From Tetragonia tetragonoides (taxonomy: Eukaryota > Streptophyta > Magnoliopsida > Caryophyllales > Aizoaceae), in contig CM076154.1 of the NCBI GenBank assembly GCA_038025085.1, positions 23,736,501-23,800,500 of the forward strand: a DNA stretch of 64,000 nucleotides, written 5' to 3'. A model generated the notes under the pieces. That model had not been told where the DNA came from, did no database searches, and worked only from the letters and a program-made list of their open reading frames with translations. The translations under genes were made by a program, and so were the position numbers. How positions within the stretch are numbered: position 1 is the first letter of the stretch; each line of letters opens with the position of its first letter. Shown here piece by piece: positions 1 to 12,370 of the stretch.

Positions 1-2009
1 GACTAGGGTGAAAGAGATTGAGTTCTTTTGTGTTGTATTTTCAGAGAAAGCACCCAAAAGCTTTGTTTGCATTCATTGGAATAAGAAACTACACCAAGGA
101 TCTTTACAAGCACAAACAAGCTTTAACTCCACCTTTTGAATGCATATACGCGTTTTAAAACCTCATACGACTAGGGTGAAGGAGATTGAGTTCTTTTGTG
201 TTGTATTTTCAGAGAAAGCACCCAAAAGCTTTGTTTGCATTCATTGGAGTGAGAAACTACACCAAGGATGTTTACAAGTACAAACAAGCTTCAACTCAAG
301 CTTTTGAATGTATTTACGCGTTTTAAAAGCTCATATGACTAGGGTGAAAAAGATTGAGTTCTTTTGTGTTGTATTTTAAGAGAAAGCAACCAAAAGCTTT
401 GTTTGCATTCATTTCAGTAAAAAACTACACAACGAATGTTTACAAGTACAAACAAGATTCAACTCAAGCTTTTGAATGCATTTACGCGTTTTAAAAGCTC
501 ATATGACTAGGGTGAAAGAGATTGAGGTCTTTTGTGTTGTATATTAGGACAAAGCACCCAAATGCTTTATTTGCATTCATTTGAGTGAGAAACTACATCA
601 AGGATGTTTACAAGTACAAACAAGCTTTAACTCCACCTTTTGAATGCATTTACGCGTTTTAACAGCTCTTACGACTACGGTGAAAGAGATTGACTTCTTT
701 TGTGTTGTATTTTCAGAGAAAGCACCCAAATGCTTTGTTTGCACTCATTGGAGTGAGAAACTACACCAAGGATGTTTACAAGTACAAACAAGCTTCAACT
801 CAAAATTTTGAATGTATTCACAATCAAAGAATGCAAATAAAGCATTTGTGTGCTTTCTCTTAATATAAAACAGAAAAGAACTCAATCTCTTTCACCCTAG
901 TCGTAAGAGCTGTTAAAACGCGTAAATACCTTTAAAAGCTTGAGTTGAAGCTTGTTTGTACTTGTAAACATCCTTGGTGTAGTTTCTCACTCCAATGAAT
1001 GCAAACAAAGCTTTTGGGGATGCTTTCTCTTAATATACAACAGAAAAGAACTCAAGCTTTTAAAACGCGTAAATGCAATCAAAAGCTTCAGTTGAAGCTT
1101 GTTTGTACTTGTAAACATTCTTGGTGTAGTTTCTCACTCAAATGAATGCAAACAAGGCATTTGTGTGATTTCTCTTAATATACAAGACAGCTCATATGAC
1201 TTGGGTGAAAGAGATTGAGTTCTATTGTGTTGTATATTAAGAGAAATCACCCCAATGGTTTGTTTGCATTCATTTGAGTGAGAAACTACACCAAGGATGT
1301 TTACAAGTACAAACAAGTTTCAACTCAAGCTTTTGAATGCATTTACGCGTTTTAACAGCTCTTACGACTAGGCGAAAAGAGATTAAGTTCTTTTGTGTTG
1401 TATATTAAGAAAAAGCTCGCAAATGCTTTGTTTACATTCATTTGAGTGTGAAACTACCCCAAGGATGTTTACAACTACAAACAAGCTTGAACTCAAGCTT
1501 TTGAATGCATTTAAGCGTTTTAAAAGCTCATACGACAAGGGTGAAAGAGATTGAGGTCTTCTGTGTTGTATATTAAGAGAAAGCACCCAAATGAATTCAA
1601 AATTTTGAGTTGAAGCTTGTTTGTACTTGTAAACACATACTTGTTCAAATCATTTAATACGCAAAAGATCTCAATCTCTTTCACACAAATGCAAACAAAC
1701 CTAGTCGTGTTTTAACACCCTAGTCATTTGAGTGAGAAACTACACCAAGGATGTTTACAAGTACAAACAAGCGTCAACTGAAGCTTTTTATTGCATTTAA
1801 GCATTTTAACAGGTCTTACGACTAGGGTGAAAATGATTGTGTTCTTTTGTGTTGTATTTTAAGAGAAAGCAACCAAAAGCTTTGTTTCCATTCATTTCAG
1901 TGAGAAACTACACCAAGAATGTTTACAAGTACAAACAAGCATCAACTCAAGCTTTTGAATGCATTTACGCATTTACGCGTTTTAACAGCTAGTTGTATGC
2001 ATTCAAAAG
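1..2009. repeat. 168-bp satellite, mosaic of orientations
   Basis: Tandem monomers. The anchor GACTAGGGTG recurs at 1, 169 and 337, which fixes the period at 168 bp. Orientation is + at 1-820, - at about 821-1183, + at about 1184-1592, - at about 1593-1725 and + at about 1726-2009. Fixed landmarks in each monomer are ACTAGGGTGAAAGAGATTGA, a GTTGTATATTAAGAGAAAGC stretch, GTTTGCATTCATTTGAG, TACACCAAGGATGTTTACAA, two AAGCTT sites six bases apart, ATGCAT and ACGCGT. The 1640-1725 segment is a chimera of short satellite pieces. Confidence 0.93.
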
Positions 2010-2239
2010 TATCAGTTTATAAGTTAATAAATGCGTACAAAAGACATTGGTGTAGTTACACTCAAATGCAAACTCTCTAAGGTGAGATTGAGTTTCCATG
2101 GCAACATTGGTGTAGTTTTATCACATTGGCCTAGTTTTTTTTTCTACAAGTAGGGTGAAACTACACCAAGGGTGTTTATAAGTGCAAATAAAACATTTGG
2201 ATCGCAAGTATTTAATGTTGTATATTTGGATGCATTTAC
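2010..2239. repeat. Scrambled satellite fragments
   Basis: Short pieces recognisable as satellite (TTGGTGTAGTT, AGGGTGAAACTACACCAAGG, AATGCAAA) occur here in changing order and with deletions. They flank the copia relic on its left side. I see no coding capacity or complete monomer. Confidence 0.7.
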
Positions 2240-2543
2240 CCCCATGTATATCCGAAATAAAATGATATTTGGCTTTCCGAGGTCGTTTACTTCTTCTAAG
2301 TTCAACAACCTCACCATCATCATTGTCATCTGGAGGTTGGTTTGACATAACCTCCACAATTCGGTCTTTTGGCCTAGGGATAGACGTGAATCGATTCTCA
2401 TCAAATATAGTATGCCTTGATTCAGTTATTGTATTGACCGCAATTAAATCATTTGGTTTAATTACCATGAACCTATAGGCCTTGCTATGTATAGCATAGC
2501 CTAAAAAGATACATTCAACTCCCCTTTCTCCTAATTTCTTTCT
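2240..2543 (-). pseudogene. Ty1/copia polyprotein fragment (integrase-RT linker)
   Basis: On the minus strand an open stretch of about 100 codons reads from 2543 down. It contains GERGVECIFLGYA, HSKAYRF, DENRF, SIPRP and a basic LRRSKRPRK segment. This series is typical of Ty1/copia polyproteins between the integrase core and the reverse transcriptase. The frame has no ATG at its start (the first codon is TTG), and both ends pass directly into satellite, so it is a truncated relic without LTRs, catalytic residues or TSD. The right joint lies at an AAAAGGTGGAGTT satellite segment. The left limit is approximate because the frame continues open for some distance into scrambled satellite. A single small fragment cannot be assigned to a copia lineage. 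Confidence 0.8.
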
Positions 2544-3480
2544 CAAAAGGTGGAGTTAAAGCTTGTTTGTAGTTGTAAATATCCTTGGTGTAGTTTCTCA
2601 CTCAAATGAATGCAAACAAAGTATTTGGGTGCTTTCTCTTAATATACAACACAAAAGACCTCAATCTCTTTCACCCTAATCGTAAGAGCAGTTAAAACGC
2701 GTAAATACATTCAAAAGCTTGAGTTGAAGCTTGTTTGTACTTGTAAACATCCTTGGTTAAGTTTCTCACTCAAATGAATGCAAACAAAGCATTTGGGTGA
2801 TTTCTCTTAATATACAACACAAAAGAACTGAATCTCTTTCACCCTAGTTGTAAGAGCTGTTAAAATGCGTAAATGCATTCAAAACGCGTAAATGCATTTA
2901 AAAGCTTAAGCTGAAGCTTGTTTGTACTTTCAAACATCCTTGGTGTAGTTTCTCACTCAAATGAATGCAAACAAAGCATTTGGGTGCTTTCTCTTAATTT
3001 TCAACACAAAAGAACTCAATCTCTTTCACCCTAGTCGTATGCACTTTTAAAACGCGTAAATGCATTCAAAAGCTTGAGTTGAGGCTTGTTTGTACTTGTA
3101 AACATCCTTGGTGTAGTTTCTCAGTCAAATGAATGCAAAGAAAACATTTGGGTGCGTTCTCTTGATATACAACACAAAAGAACTCAATCTCTTTCACCCT
3201 TGTCGTATGAGCTTTTAAAACGCTTAAATGCATTCAAAAGCTTGAGTTCAAGCTTGTTTGTAGTTGTAAACATCCTTGGGGTAGTTTCACACTCAAATGA
3301 ATGCAAAGAAAGCATTTGGGTGCTTTCTCTGAAAATACAACACAAAAGAACTCAATCTCTTTCACCCGACTCGTAAGAGCTGTTAAAACGCGTAAATACA
3401 TTCAAAAGCTTAAGTTGAAGCTTGTTTGTACTTGTAAACATCCTTGGTGTAGTTTCTCCCTCCAATGAATGCAAACAAAG
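2544..3480 (-). repeat. 168-bp satellite, minus orientation
   Basis: About 5.5 monomers read TTTCACCCTAGTCGTAAGAG on the + strand. The block contains the diverged dimer marker (ACCCTTGTCGTATGAGC followed by CATCCTTGGGGTAG) near 3190-3290. It flips to + at about 3481, where GCAAACAAAG joins CTTTAACTCC. Confidence 0.93.
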
Positions 3481-5562
3481 CTTTAACTCCACCTTTTGAA
3501 TGCATTTACGCGTTTTAACAGCTCTTACATCTAGGGTGAAAGAGATTGAGTTCTTTTGTGTTGTATTTTCAGAGAAAGCACCCAAAAGCTTTGTTTGCAT
3601 TCAAAAGGTGGAGTTAAAGCTTGATTACGAGTATAAATGCTTTGTTTGCATTCATTTGAGTGAGAAACTTAACCAAGGATGTTTACAAGTACAAACAAGC
3701 TTCAACTCAAGCTTTTGAATGTATTTACGCGTTTTAACAGCTCTTACGAGTAGGGTGAAAGAGATTGAGTTCTTTTGTGTTGTATTTTAAGAGAAAGCAC
3801 CCAAATGCTTTCTTTGCATTCATTTAAGTGTGAAACTACCCCAAGGATGTTTACAACTACAAACAAGCTTGAACTCAAGCTTTTGAATGCATTGAAGCAT
3901 TTTAAAAGCTCATACGACAAGGGTGAAAGAGACTGAGTTCTTTTGTGTTTTATATTAAGAGAACGCACCCAAATGTTTTCTTTGCATTCATTTGAATGAG
4001 AAACTACACCAAAGATGTTTACAAGTACCAACAAGCTTCAACTTAAGCTTTTGAATGCATATACGCGTTTTAAAACCTCATACGACTAGGGTGAAAGAGA
4101 TTGAGTTCGTTTGTGTTGTATATTAAGAGAAAGCACCCAAATGCTTTGTTTGCATTCATTTGAGGGAGAAACTACACCAAGGATGTTTACAAGTACAAAC
4201 AAACTTCAACTCAAGCTTTTGAATGCATTTACGCGTTTGCTCATTTGACTAGGGTGAAAAAGATTGAGTTCTTTTGTGTTGTATTTTAAGAGAAAGCAAC
4301 CAAAAGCTTTTTTTGCATTCATTTCAGTGAGAAACTACACCAAGAATGTTTACAAGTACAAACAAGCTTTAACTCCACCTTTTGAATGCATTTACGCGTT
4401 TTAACAGCTCTTACATCTAGGGTGAAAGGGATTGAGTTCTTTTGTGTTGTATATTAAGAGAAAGCACCCAAATGCTTTGTTTGCATTCAGTTGAGTGAGA
4501 AACTACACCAAGGTTGTTTACAAGTACAAACAAGCTTCAACTCAAGCTTTTGAATGCAATTACGCATTTTAACAGCTCTTACAACTAGGGTGAAAGAGAT
4601 TGAGTTTTTTTGTGTTGTATATTAAGAAAAAGCTCGTAAATGCTTTGTTTACATTCATTTGAGTGTGAAACTACCCCAAGGATGTTTACAACTACAAACA
4701 AGCTTGAACTCAAGCTTTTGAATGCATTTAACCGTTTTAAAAGCTCATACGACAAGGGTGAAAGAGATTGAGTTCTTTTGTGTTGTATATTAAGAGAACG
4801 CACCCAAATGTTTTCTTTGCATTCATTTGAGTGAGAAACTACACCAAAGATGTTTACAAGTACCAACAAGCTTCAACTTAAGCTTTTGAATATATTTACG
4901 CGTTTTAAAAGCTCATATGACTAGGGTGAAAGAGATTGAGGTCTTTTGTGTTGTAAATAAAGAGAAAGCACCCAAATGCTTTGTTTGCATTCAGTTGAGT
5001 GAGAAACTACACCAATGATGTTTACAAGTACAAACAAGCTTCAACTGAATCTTTTTATTGCATTTAAGCATTTTAACAGCTCTTACGACTAGGGTGAAAG
5101 AGATTGAGTTCTTTTGTGTTGTATATTAAGAGAAAGCACACAAATGCTTTGTTTGCATTCATTTGAGTGAGAAACTACACCAAGAATGTTTACAAGTACA
5201 AACATGCTTCAACTCAAGCTTTTGAATGCATTTACGCGTTTTAAAAGCTCATATGACTAGGGTGAAAAAGATTGAGTTCTTTTGTGTTGTATTTTAAGAG
5301 AAAGCAACCAAAAGCTTTGTTTGCATTCATTTCAGTGAGAAACTACACCAAGAATGTTTACAAGTACAAACAAGCTTCAACTCAAGCTTTTGAATGCATT
5401 TACGCGTTTTAAAAGCTCATATGACTAGGGTGAAAAAGATTGAGTTCTTTTGTGTTTTATATTAAGAGAAAGCACCCAAAAGCTTTGTTTGCATTTATTT
5501 GACTGAGAAACTACACCAAGGATGTTTACAAGTACAAACAAGCTTTAACTACACCAAGGATG
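3481..5562 (+). repeat. 168-bp satellite, plus orientation
   Basis: About 12 monomers in + orientation, with a tiny reversed insert at about 3601-3632. Two copies of the diverged dimer marker lie at about 3744-4034 and 4585-4869. The block ends in a foldback junction near 5563. Confidence 0.93.
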
Positions 5563-6873
5563 TACTTGTAAACATCCTTGGTGTAGTTTCTCACTCAAAT
5601 GAATGCAAACAAAGCATTTGGGTGCTTTCTCTTAATATAAAACACAAAAGAACTCAATCTCTTTCACCCTAGTCATATGAGCTTTTAAAACGCGTAAATG
5701 CATTCAAAAGCTTGAGTTGAAGCTTGTTTGTACTTGTAAACATTCTTGGTGTAGTTTCTCACTTTAAATGAATGCAAACAAAGCTGTTGGTTGCTTTGTA
5801 TGCATTCATTTGAGTGAGAAACTTAACCAAGGATGTTTACAAGTACAAACAAGCTTTAACTCCACATTTTAAATGCATTTACGCGTTTGATTAGCTCTTA
5901 CATCTAGGGTGAAAGAGATTGAGGTCTTTTGTGTTGTATATTACGAGAATGCACCCAAATGCTTTGTTTGCATTCATTTGAGTGAGAAACTACCCCAAGG
6001 ATGTTACAACTACAAACAAGCTTGAACTCAAGCTTTTGAATGCATTTAAGCGTTTTAAAAGCTCATACGACAAGGGTGAAAGAGATTGAGTTCTTTTGTG
6101 TTGTATATTAAGAGAACGCACCCAAAAGCTTTGTTTGCATTCATTTGAGTGAGAAACTACACCAAGGATGTTTACAAGTACAAACAAGCTTTAACTCCAC
6201 CTTTTGAATGCGTTTACGCGATTTAACAGCTCTTACGACTAGGGTGAAAGAGATTAAGTTCTTTTGTGTTGTATATTAAGAGAAAGCACACAAATGCTTT
6301 GTTTGCGTTCATTTGAGTGAGAAACTACACCAAGAATGTTTACAAGTACAAACAAGCTTCAACTCAGGCTTTTGAATGCATTTACGCGTTTTAAAAGCTC
6401 ATATGGCTAGGGTGAAAAAGATTGAGTTCTTTTGTGTTGTATTTTAAGAGAAAGCATCCAAAAGCTTTGTTTGCATTCATTTCAGTGAGAAACTACACCA
6501 AGAATGTTTACAAGTACAAACAAGCTTCAACTCAAGCTTTTGAATGCATTTACGCGTTTTAAAAGCTCATATGAGTAGGGTGAAAAAGATTGAGTTCTTT
6601 TGTGTTTTATATTAAGAGAAATCACCCAAAAGCTTTGTTTGCATTCATTTGAGTGAGAAACTTAACCAAGGATGTTTACAAGTACAAACAAGCTTCAACT
6701 CAAGCTTTTGAATGTATTTACGCGTTTTAACAGCTCTTACGATTAGGGTGAAAGAGATTGACGTCTTTTGTGTTGTATATTAAGAGAACGCACCCAAATG
6801 TTTTCTTTGCATTCATTTGAGTGAGAAACTACACCAAAGATGTTTACAAGTACAAACGAGCTTAAACTTAAGT
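5563..6873. repeat. 168-bp satellite, minus then plus
   Basis: 5563-5789 is minus. At about 5790 the array flips to plus through a recurrent joint (TTGGTTGCTTTGTATGCATT). Plus monomers then run to about 6873, where a broken monomer (AAACTTAAGTCCGCAATCTC) starts minus orientation again. Confidence 0.9.
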
Positions 6874-8386
6874 CCGCAATCTCTTTCACCCTAGTAAACA
6901 TCCTTGGTGTAGTTTCTCACTCAAATGAATGCAAACAAAGCATTTGGGTGCTTTCTCTTAATAGACAACACAAAAGACCGCAATCTCTTTCACCCTAGTC
7001 GTATGAGGTTTTAAAACGCGTAAATGCTTTCAAAAGCTTGAGTTGAAGCTTGTTTGTACTTGTAAACATCCTTGGTGTAGTTTCTCCCTCAAATGAATGC
7101 AAACAAAGCATTTGGGTGCGTTCTCTTAATATACAACACAAAAGAACTCAATCTCTTTCACCCTAGATGTAAGAGCTGTTAAAACGCGTAAATGCATTCA
7201 AAATTGTGAGTTGAAGCTTGTTTGTACTTGTAAACATCCATGGTGTAGTTTCTCACTCCAATGAATGCAAACAAAGATTTTGGGTGCTTTCCCTGAAAAT
7301 ACAACACATAAGAACTCAATCTCTTTCACCCTAGTCGTAAGAGCTGTTAAAACGCGTAAATGCATTCAAAAGGTGGAGTTAAAGCTTGTTTGTACTTGTA
7401 AACATCCTTGGTGTAGTTTATCACTCAAATGAATGCAAACAAAGCATTTGGGTGCTTTCTCTTAATATACAACACAAAAGACCTAAATCTCTTTCACCCT
7501 AGTCATATGAGCTTTTATAACGCGTAAATGTATTCAAAAGCTTGAGTTGAAGCTTGTTTGTACTTTTAAACATTCTTGGTGTAGTTTCTCACTTTAAATG
7601 AATGCAAACAAAGCTTTTGGTTGCTTTCTCTTAAAATACAACACAAAAGAACTCAACCTTTTTCACCCTAGTCATATGAGCTTTTAAAAAGCGTAAATGC
7701 ATTCAAAAGCTTGAGTTGAAGCTTGTTTGTACTTGTAAATATCCTTGGTGTAGTTTCTCACTCAAATGAATGCATACAAAGCAGCCAAAAGCTTTGTTTG
7801 CATTCATTTGAGTGAGAAACTTAACCAAGGATGTTTACAAGTACAAACAAGCGTTAACTCCACCTTTTGAATGCATTTACGCGTTTTAACAGCTCTTACA
7901 TCTAGGGTGAAAGAGATTGAGTTCTTTTGTGTTGTATATTAAGAGAACGCACCCAAATGCTTTGTTTGCATTCAGTTGAGGGAGAAACTACACCAAGGAT
8001 GTTTACAAGTACAAACAAGCTTCAACTCAAGCTTTTTGAAAGCATTTACGCGTTTTAAAACCTCATACGACTAGGGTGAAAGAGATTGAGGTCTTTTGTG
8101 TTGTATATTAAGAGAAAGCACCCAAATGCTTTGTTTGCATTCATTTGAGTGAGAAACTACACCAAGGATGTTTACAAGTACAAACAAGCTTTAACTCCAC
8201 CTTTTGAATGCATTTACGCGTTTTAACAGCTCTTACGACTAGGGTGAAAGAGATTGAGTACTTTTGTGTTGTATATTCAGAGAAAGCACCCAAAAGCTTT
8301 GTTTGCATTCATTGGAGTGAGAAACTACACCAAGGATGTTTACCAGTACAAACAAGCTTCAACTCAAAATTTTGAATGTATTCACA
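6874..8386. repeat. 168-bp satellite, minus then plus
   Basis: Minus monomers run 6874-7783. The flip to plus at about 7784 uses the CATACAAAGCAGCCAAAAGC joint. Plus monomers run to about 8386 and end at the recurrent TTTTGAATGTATTCAC joint. Confidence 0.9.
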
Positions 8387-9990
8387 ATCAAATGAATGCA
8401 AATAAAGCATTTGTGTGCTTTCTCTTAATATTCAACAGAAAAGAACTCAATCTCTTTCACCCTAGTCGTAAGAGCTGTTAAAACGCGTAAATGCATTCAA
8501 AAGGTGGAGTTAAAGCTTGTTTGTACTTGTAAACATCCTTGGTGTAGTTTCTCACTCTAATGAATGCAAACAAAGCTTTTGGGTGCTTTCTCTGAAAATG
8601 CAACACAAAAGAACTCAATCTCTTTCACCCTAATCGTATGAGGTTTTAAAACGCGCATATGCATTCAAAAGCTTAAGTTGAAGCTTGTTAGTACTTATAA
8701 ACATCTTTGGTGTAGTTTCTCACTCAAATGAATTCAAAGAAAACATTTGGGTGCGTTCTCTTAATATACAACACAAAAGAACTCAATCTCTTTCACCCTT
8801 GTCGTATGAGCTTTTAAAACGCTTAAATGCATTCAAAAGCTTGAGTTCAAGCTTGTTTGTAGTTGTAACATCCTTGGGGTAGTTTCACACTCAAATGAAT
8901 GTAAACAAAGCATTTGCGAGCTTTTTTCTTAATATACAACACAAAAGAACTCAATCTCTTTTCGCCTAGTCGTAACAGCTGTTAAAACGTGTAAATGCAT
9001 TTAAAAGCTTGAGTTGAAACTTGTTTGTACTTGTAAACATCCTTGGTGTAGTTTCTCACTAAAATGAATGCAAACAAACCATTTGGGTGATTTCTCTTAA
9101 TATACAACACAAAAGACCTCAATCTCTTTCACCCTAGTCATATGAGCTTTTAAAACGCGTAAATACATTCAAAAGCTTTGTTTGCATTCATTCGATTGTG
9201 AAACTACACCAAGGATGTTTACAAGTACATACAAGCTTCAACTCAAGCTTTTGAATGCATTTACGCGTTTTCAAAGCTCATATGACTAGGGTGAAAAAGA
9301 TTGAGTTGTTTTGTGTTGTATTTTAAGATAAAGCAACCAAAAGCTTTGTTTGCATTCATTTCAGTGAGAAACTACACCAAGAATGTTTACAAGTACATAC
9401 AAGCTTCAATTCAAGCTTTTCAAAACATTTACGCGTTTTAAAACCTCATACGACTAGGGTGAAAAAGATTGAGTTCTTTTGTGTTGTATATTATGAGAAC
9501 GCACCCAAATGTTTTCTTTGCATTCATTTGAGTGAGAAACTACACCAAAGATGTTTACAAGTACAAATAAGCTTCAACTCAAGCTTTTGAATGTATTTAC
9601 GCGTTTTAAACAGTTTCTTAATTTTGTTTGCATTCACCTTTTGAATTTACAAGTACAAACAAGCTTTAACTCCACCTTTTGAATGCATTTACGCTTTTTT
9701 TGCATTCATTTGAGTGTGAAACTACACCAAAGATGTTTACAAGTACAAACATGCTTTAACTCCACCTTTTGAATGCATTTACGCGTTTTAACAGCTCTTA
9801 CATCTAGGGTGAAAGAGATTGAGGTCTTTTGTGTTGTATATTAAGAGAAACCAGCCAAATGCTTTGTTTGCATTCATTTGAGTGAGAAACTACACCAAGA
9901 ATGTTTGCAGGTACAAACAAGCTTCAACTCAAACTACACCAAGAATGTTTGCAAGTACAAACAAGCTTCAACTCAAAATTTTGAATGTAT
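8387..9990. repeat. 168-bp satellite, minus then plus
   Basis: Minus monomers run 8387-9178, with a dimer marker at 8685-8930. The flip at about 9179 (ATTCAAAAGC then TTTGTTTGCATTC) starts plus monomers that run to about 9990. Inside them, 9601-9660 is a scrambled unit (TTTAAACAGTTTCTTAATTT) that recurs elsewhere. Confidence 0.9.
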
Positions 9991-11569
9991 TCACAATCAA
10001 ATGAATGCAAATAAAGCATTTGTGCGCTTTCTCTTAATATACAACACAAAAGACCTCAATCGCTTTCACCCTAATCTTAAGAGCTGTTAAAACGCGTAAA
10101 TACATTCAAAAGCTTGAGTTGAAGCTTGTTTGTACTTGTAAACATCATTGGTTAAGTTTCTCACTGAAATGAATGCAAACAAAGCTTTTGGTTGCTTTCT
10201 CTTAAAATACAACACAAAAGATGTCAATCTCTTTCACCCTAGATGTAAGAGCTCTTGAAACGCGTAAATACATTCAAAAGCTTGAGTTGAAGCTTGTTTG
10301 TACTTGTAAACATCCTTGGTGTAGTTTCTCACTCCAATGAATGCAAACAAAGCTTTTGGGTGCTTTCTCTGAAAATACAACACAAAAGAACTCAATCTCT
10401 TTCACCCTAGTCCTAAGAGCTGTTAAAACGCGTAAATGCATTCAAAAATTGAAGCTTTTTTGTACTTGTAAACACAAAAGAGATTGAGTTTCTCACTCCA
10501 ATGAATGCAAACAAAGCTTTTGGATGCTTTCTCTTAATATACAACAGAAAAGAACTCAAGCTTTTTCACTCTAGTAATATGAGCTTTTAAAACGCGTAAA
10601 TGCATTCAAAAGCTTGAGTTGAAGCTTGTTTGTACTTGTAAACATCCTTGGTTAAGTTTTTTACTCAATCACCCTAATAGTAAGAGCTGTTAAAACGCGT
10701 AAATACATTCAAAAGCTTGAGTTGAAGATTGTTTGTACTTGTAAACATCCTTGGTTAAGTTTCTCACTCAAATGAATGCAAACAAAGCTTTTGGTTGCTT
10801 TGTATGCATTCATTTGAGTGAGAAACTACACCAAGAATGTTTACAAGTACAAACAAGCTTCAACTGAAGATTTTTATTGCATTTAAGCATTTAAACATCT
10901 CTTACGACTAGGGTGAAAGAGATTGAGTTGTTTTGTGTTGTATTTTAAGAGAACGCACCCAAATGCTTTGTTTGCATTCATTGGTATAGAGTTGAAGCTT
11001 GTTCGTACTTGTAAACATTCTTGGTGTAGTTTCTCACTGAAATGAATGCAAACAAAGCTTTTGGTTGCTTTATCTTAAAATACAACACAAAAGAACTCAA
11101 TCTTTTTCACCCTAGTCATATGAGCTTTGAAAACGCGTAAATGCATTCAAAAGCTTGAGTTGAAGCTTGTATGTACTTGTAAACATCCTTGGTGTAGTTT
11201 CACAATCAAATGAATGCAAACAAAGCATTTGTGTGCTTTCTCTTAATATACAACACAAAAGACCTCAATCTCTTTCACCCTAGTCGTATGAGGTTTCAAA
11301 ACGCGTAAATACATTCAAAAGCTTGAGTTGAAGCTTGTTTGTACTTGTAAACATCCTTGGTGTAGTTTCTCACCCCAATGAATGCACACAAAGCTTTTGG
11401 GTGCTTTCTCTGAAAATACAACACAAAAGAACTCAATCTCTTTCACCCAAGTCGTATGAGGTTTTAAAACGCGTATATGCATTCAAAAGCTTAATTGAAG
11501 CTTGTTAGTACTTGTAAACATCTTTGGTGTAGTTTCTCACTCAAATGAATGCAAACAAAGCTTTTGGGT
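9991..11569. repeat. 168-bp satellite, mostly minus
   Basis: Minus at 9991-10795, plus at about 10796-10986, minus at about 10987-11569. A truncated chimeric monomer at 10465-10505 joins CTTGTAAACACAAAAGAG to ATTGAGTTTCTCACTCC; the same chimera recurs at 18492-18531. Confidence 0.9.
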
Positions 11570-12370
11570 GATTGAGTTCTTTTGTGTTGTATTTTCAGAG
11601 AAAGCACCCAAAAGCTTTGTTTGCATTCATTGGAGTGAGAAACTACACCAAGGATGTTTACAAGTACAAACAAGCTTAAACTCAAGCTTTTGAATGCATT
11701 TAAGCGTTTTAAATGCTCATATTAAGAGAACTCACCCAAATGTTTTCTTTGCATTCATTTGAGTGAGAAACTACAACGAAGATGTTTACAAGTACCAACA
11801 AGCTTCAACTTATGCTTTTGAATGCATATACGCGTTTTAAACAGTTTCTTAATTTTGTTTGCATTCACCTTTTGAATTTACAAGTACAAACAATCAAATG
11901 AATACAAATAAATCATTTGGGTGCTTTCTCTTAATATACAACACAAAAGAACTCAATCTCTTTCACCCTAGATGTAAGAGCTGTTAAAACGCGTAAATGC
12001 ATTCAAAAAATGGAGTTAACGCTTGTTTGTACTTATAAACATCCTTGGTGTAGTTTCTCGCTGAAATGAATGCAAAAAAAGCTTTTGTGTGACTAGGGTG
12101 AAACAAAGTTATAAACATACGTGTTTTAAAACCTCATACGACTAGGGTGAAAGAGATTGAGTTCGTTTGTGTTGTATTTTCAGAGAAAACATCCAATAAC
12201 TTTGTTTGCATTCATTTGAGTGAGAAACTACACCAAGGATGTTTACAAGTACAAACAAGTTTCAACTCAAGCTTTTGAATGCATTTATGCGTTTTTAATG
12301 CAATTACGCGGTTTAACAGCTCTTACGACTAGGGTGAAAGAGATTGAGTTCTTTTGTGTTGTATATTAAG
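11570..12370. repeat. 168-bp satellite, alternating orientation
   Basis: Plus at 11570-11892 (including the scrambled unit 11831-11890), minus at about 11893-12092, plus at about 12093-12370. Monomers are incomplete at each switch. Confidence 0.85.
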
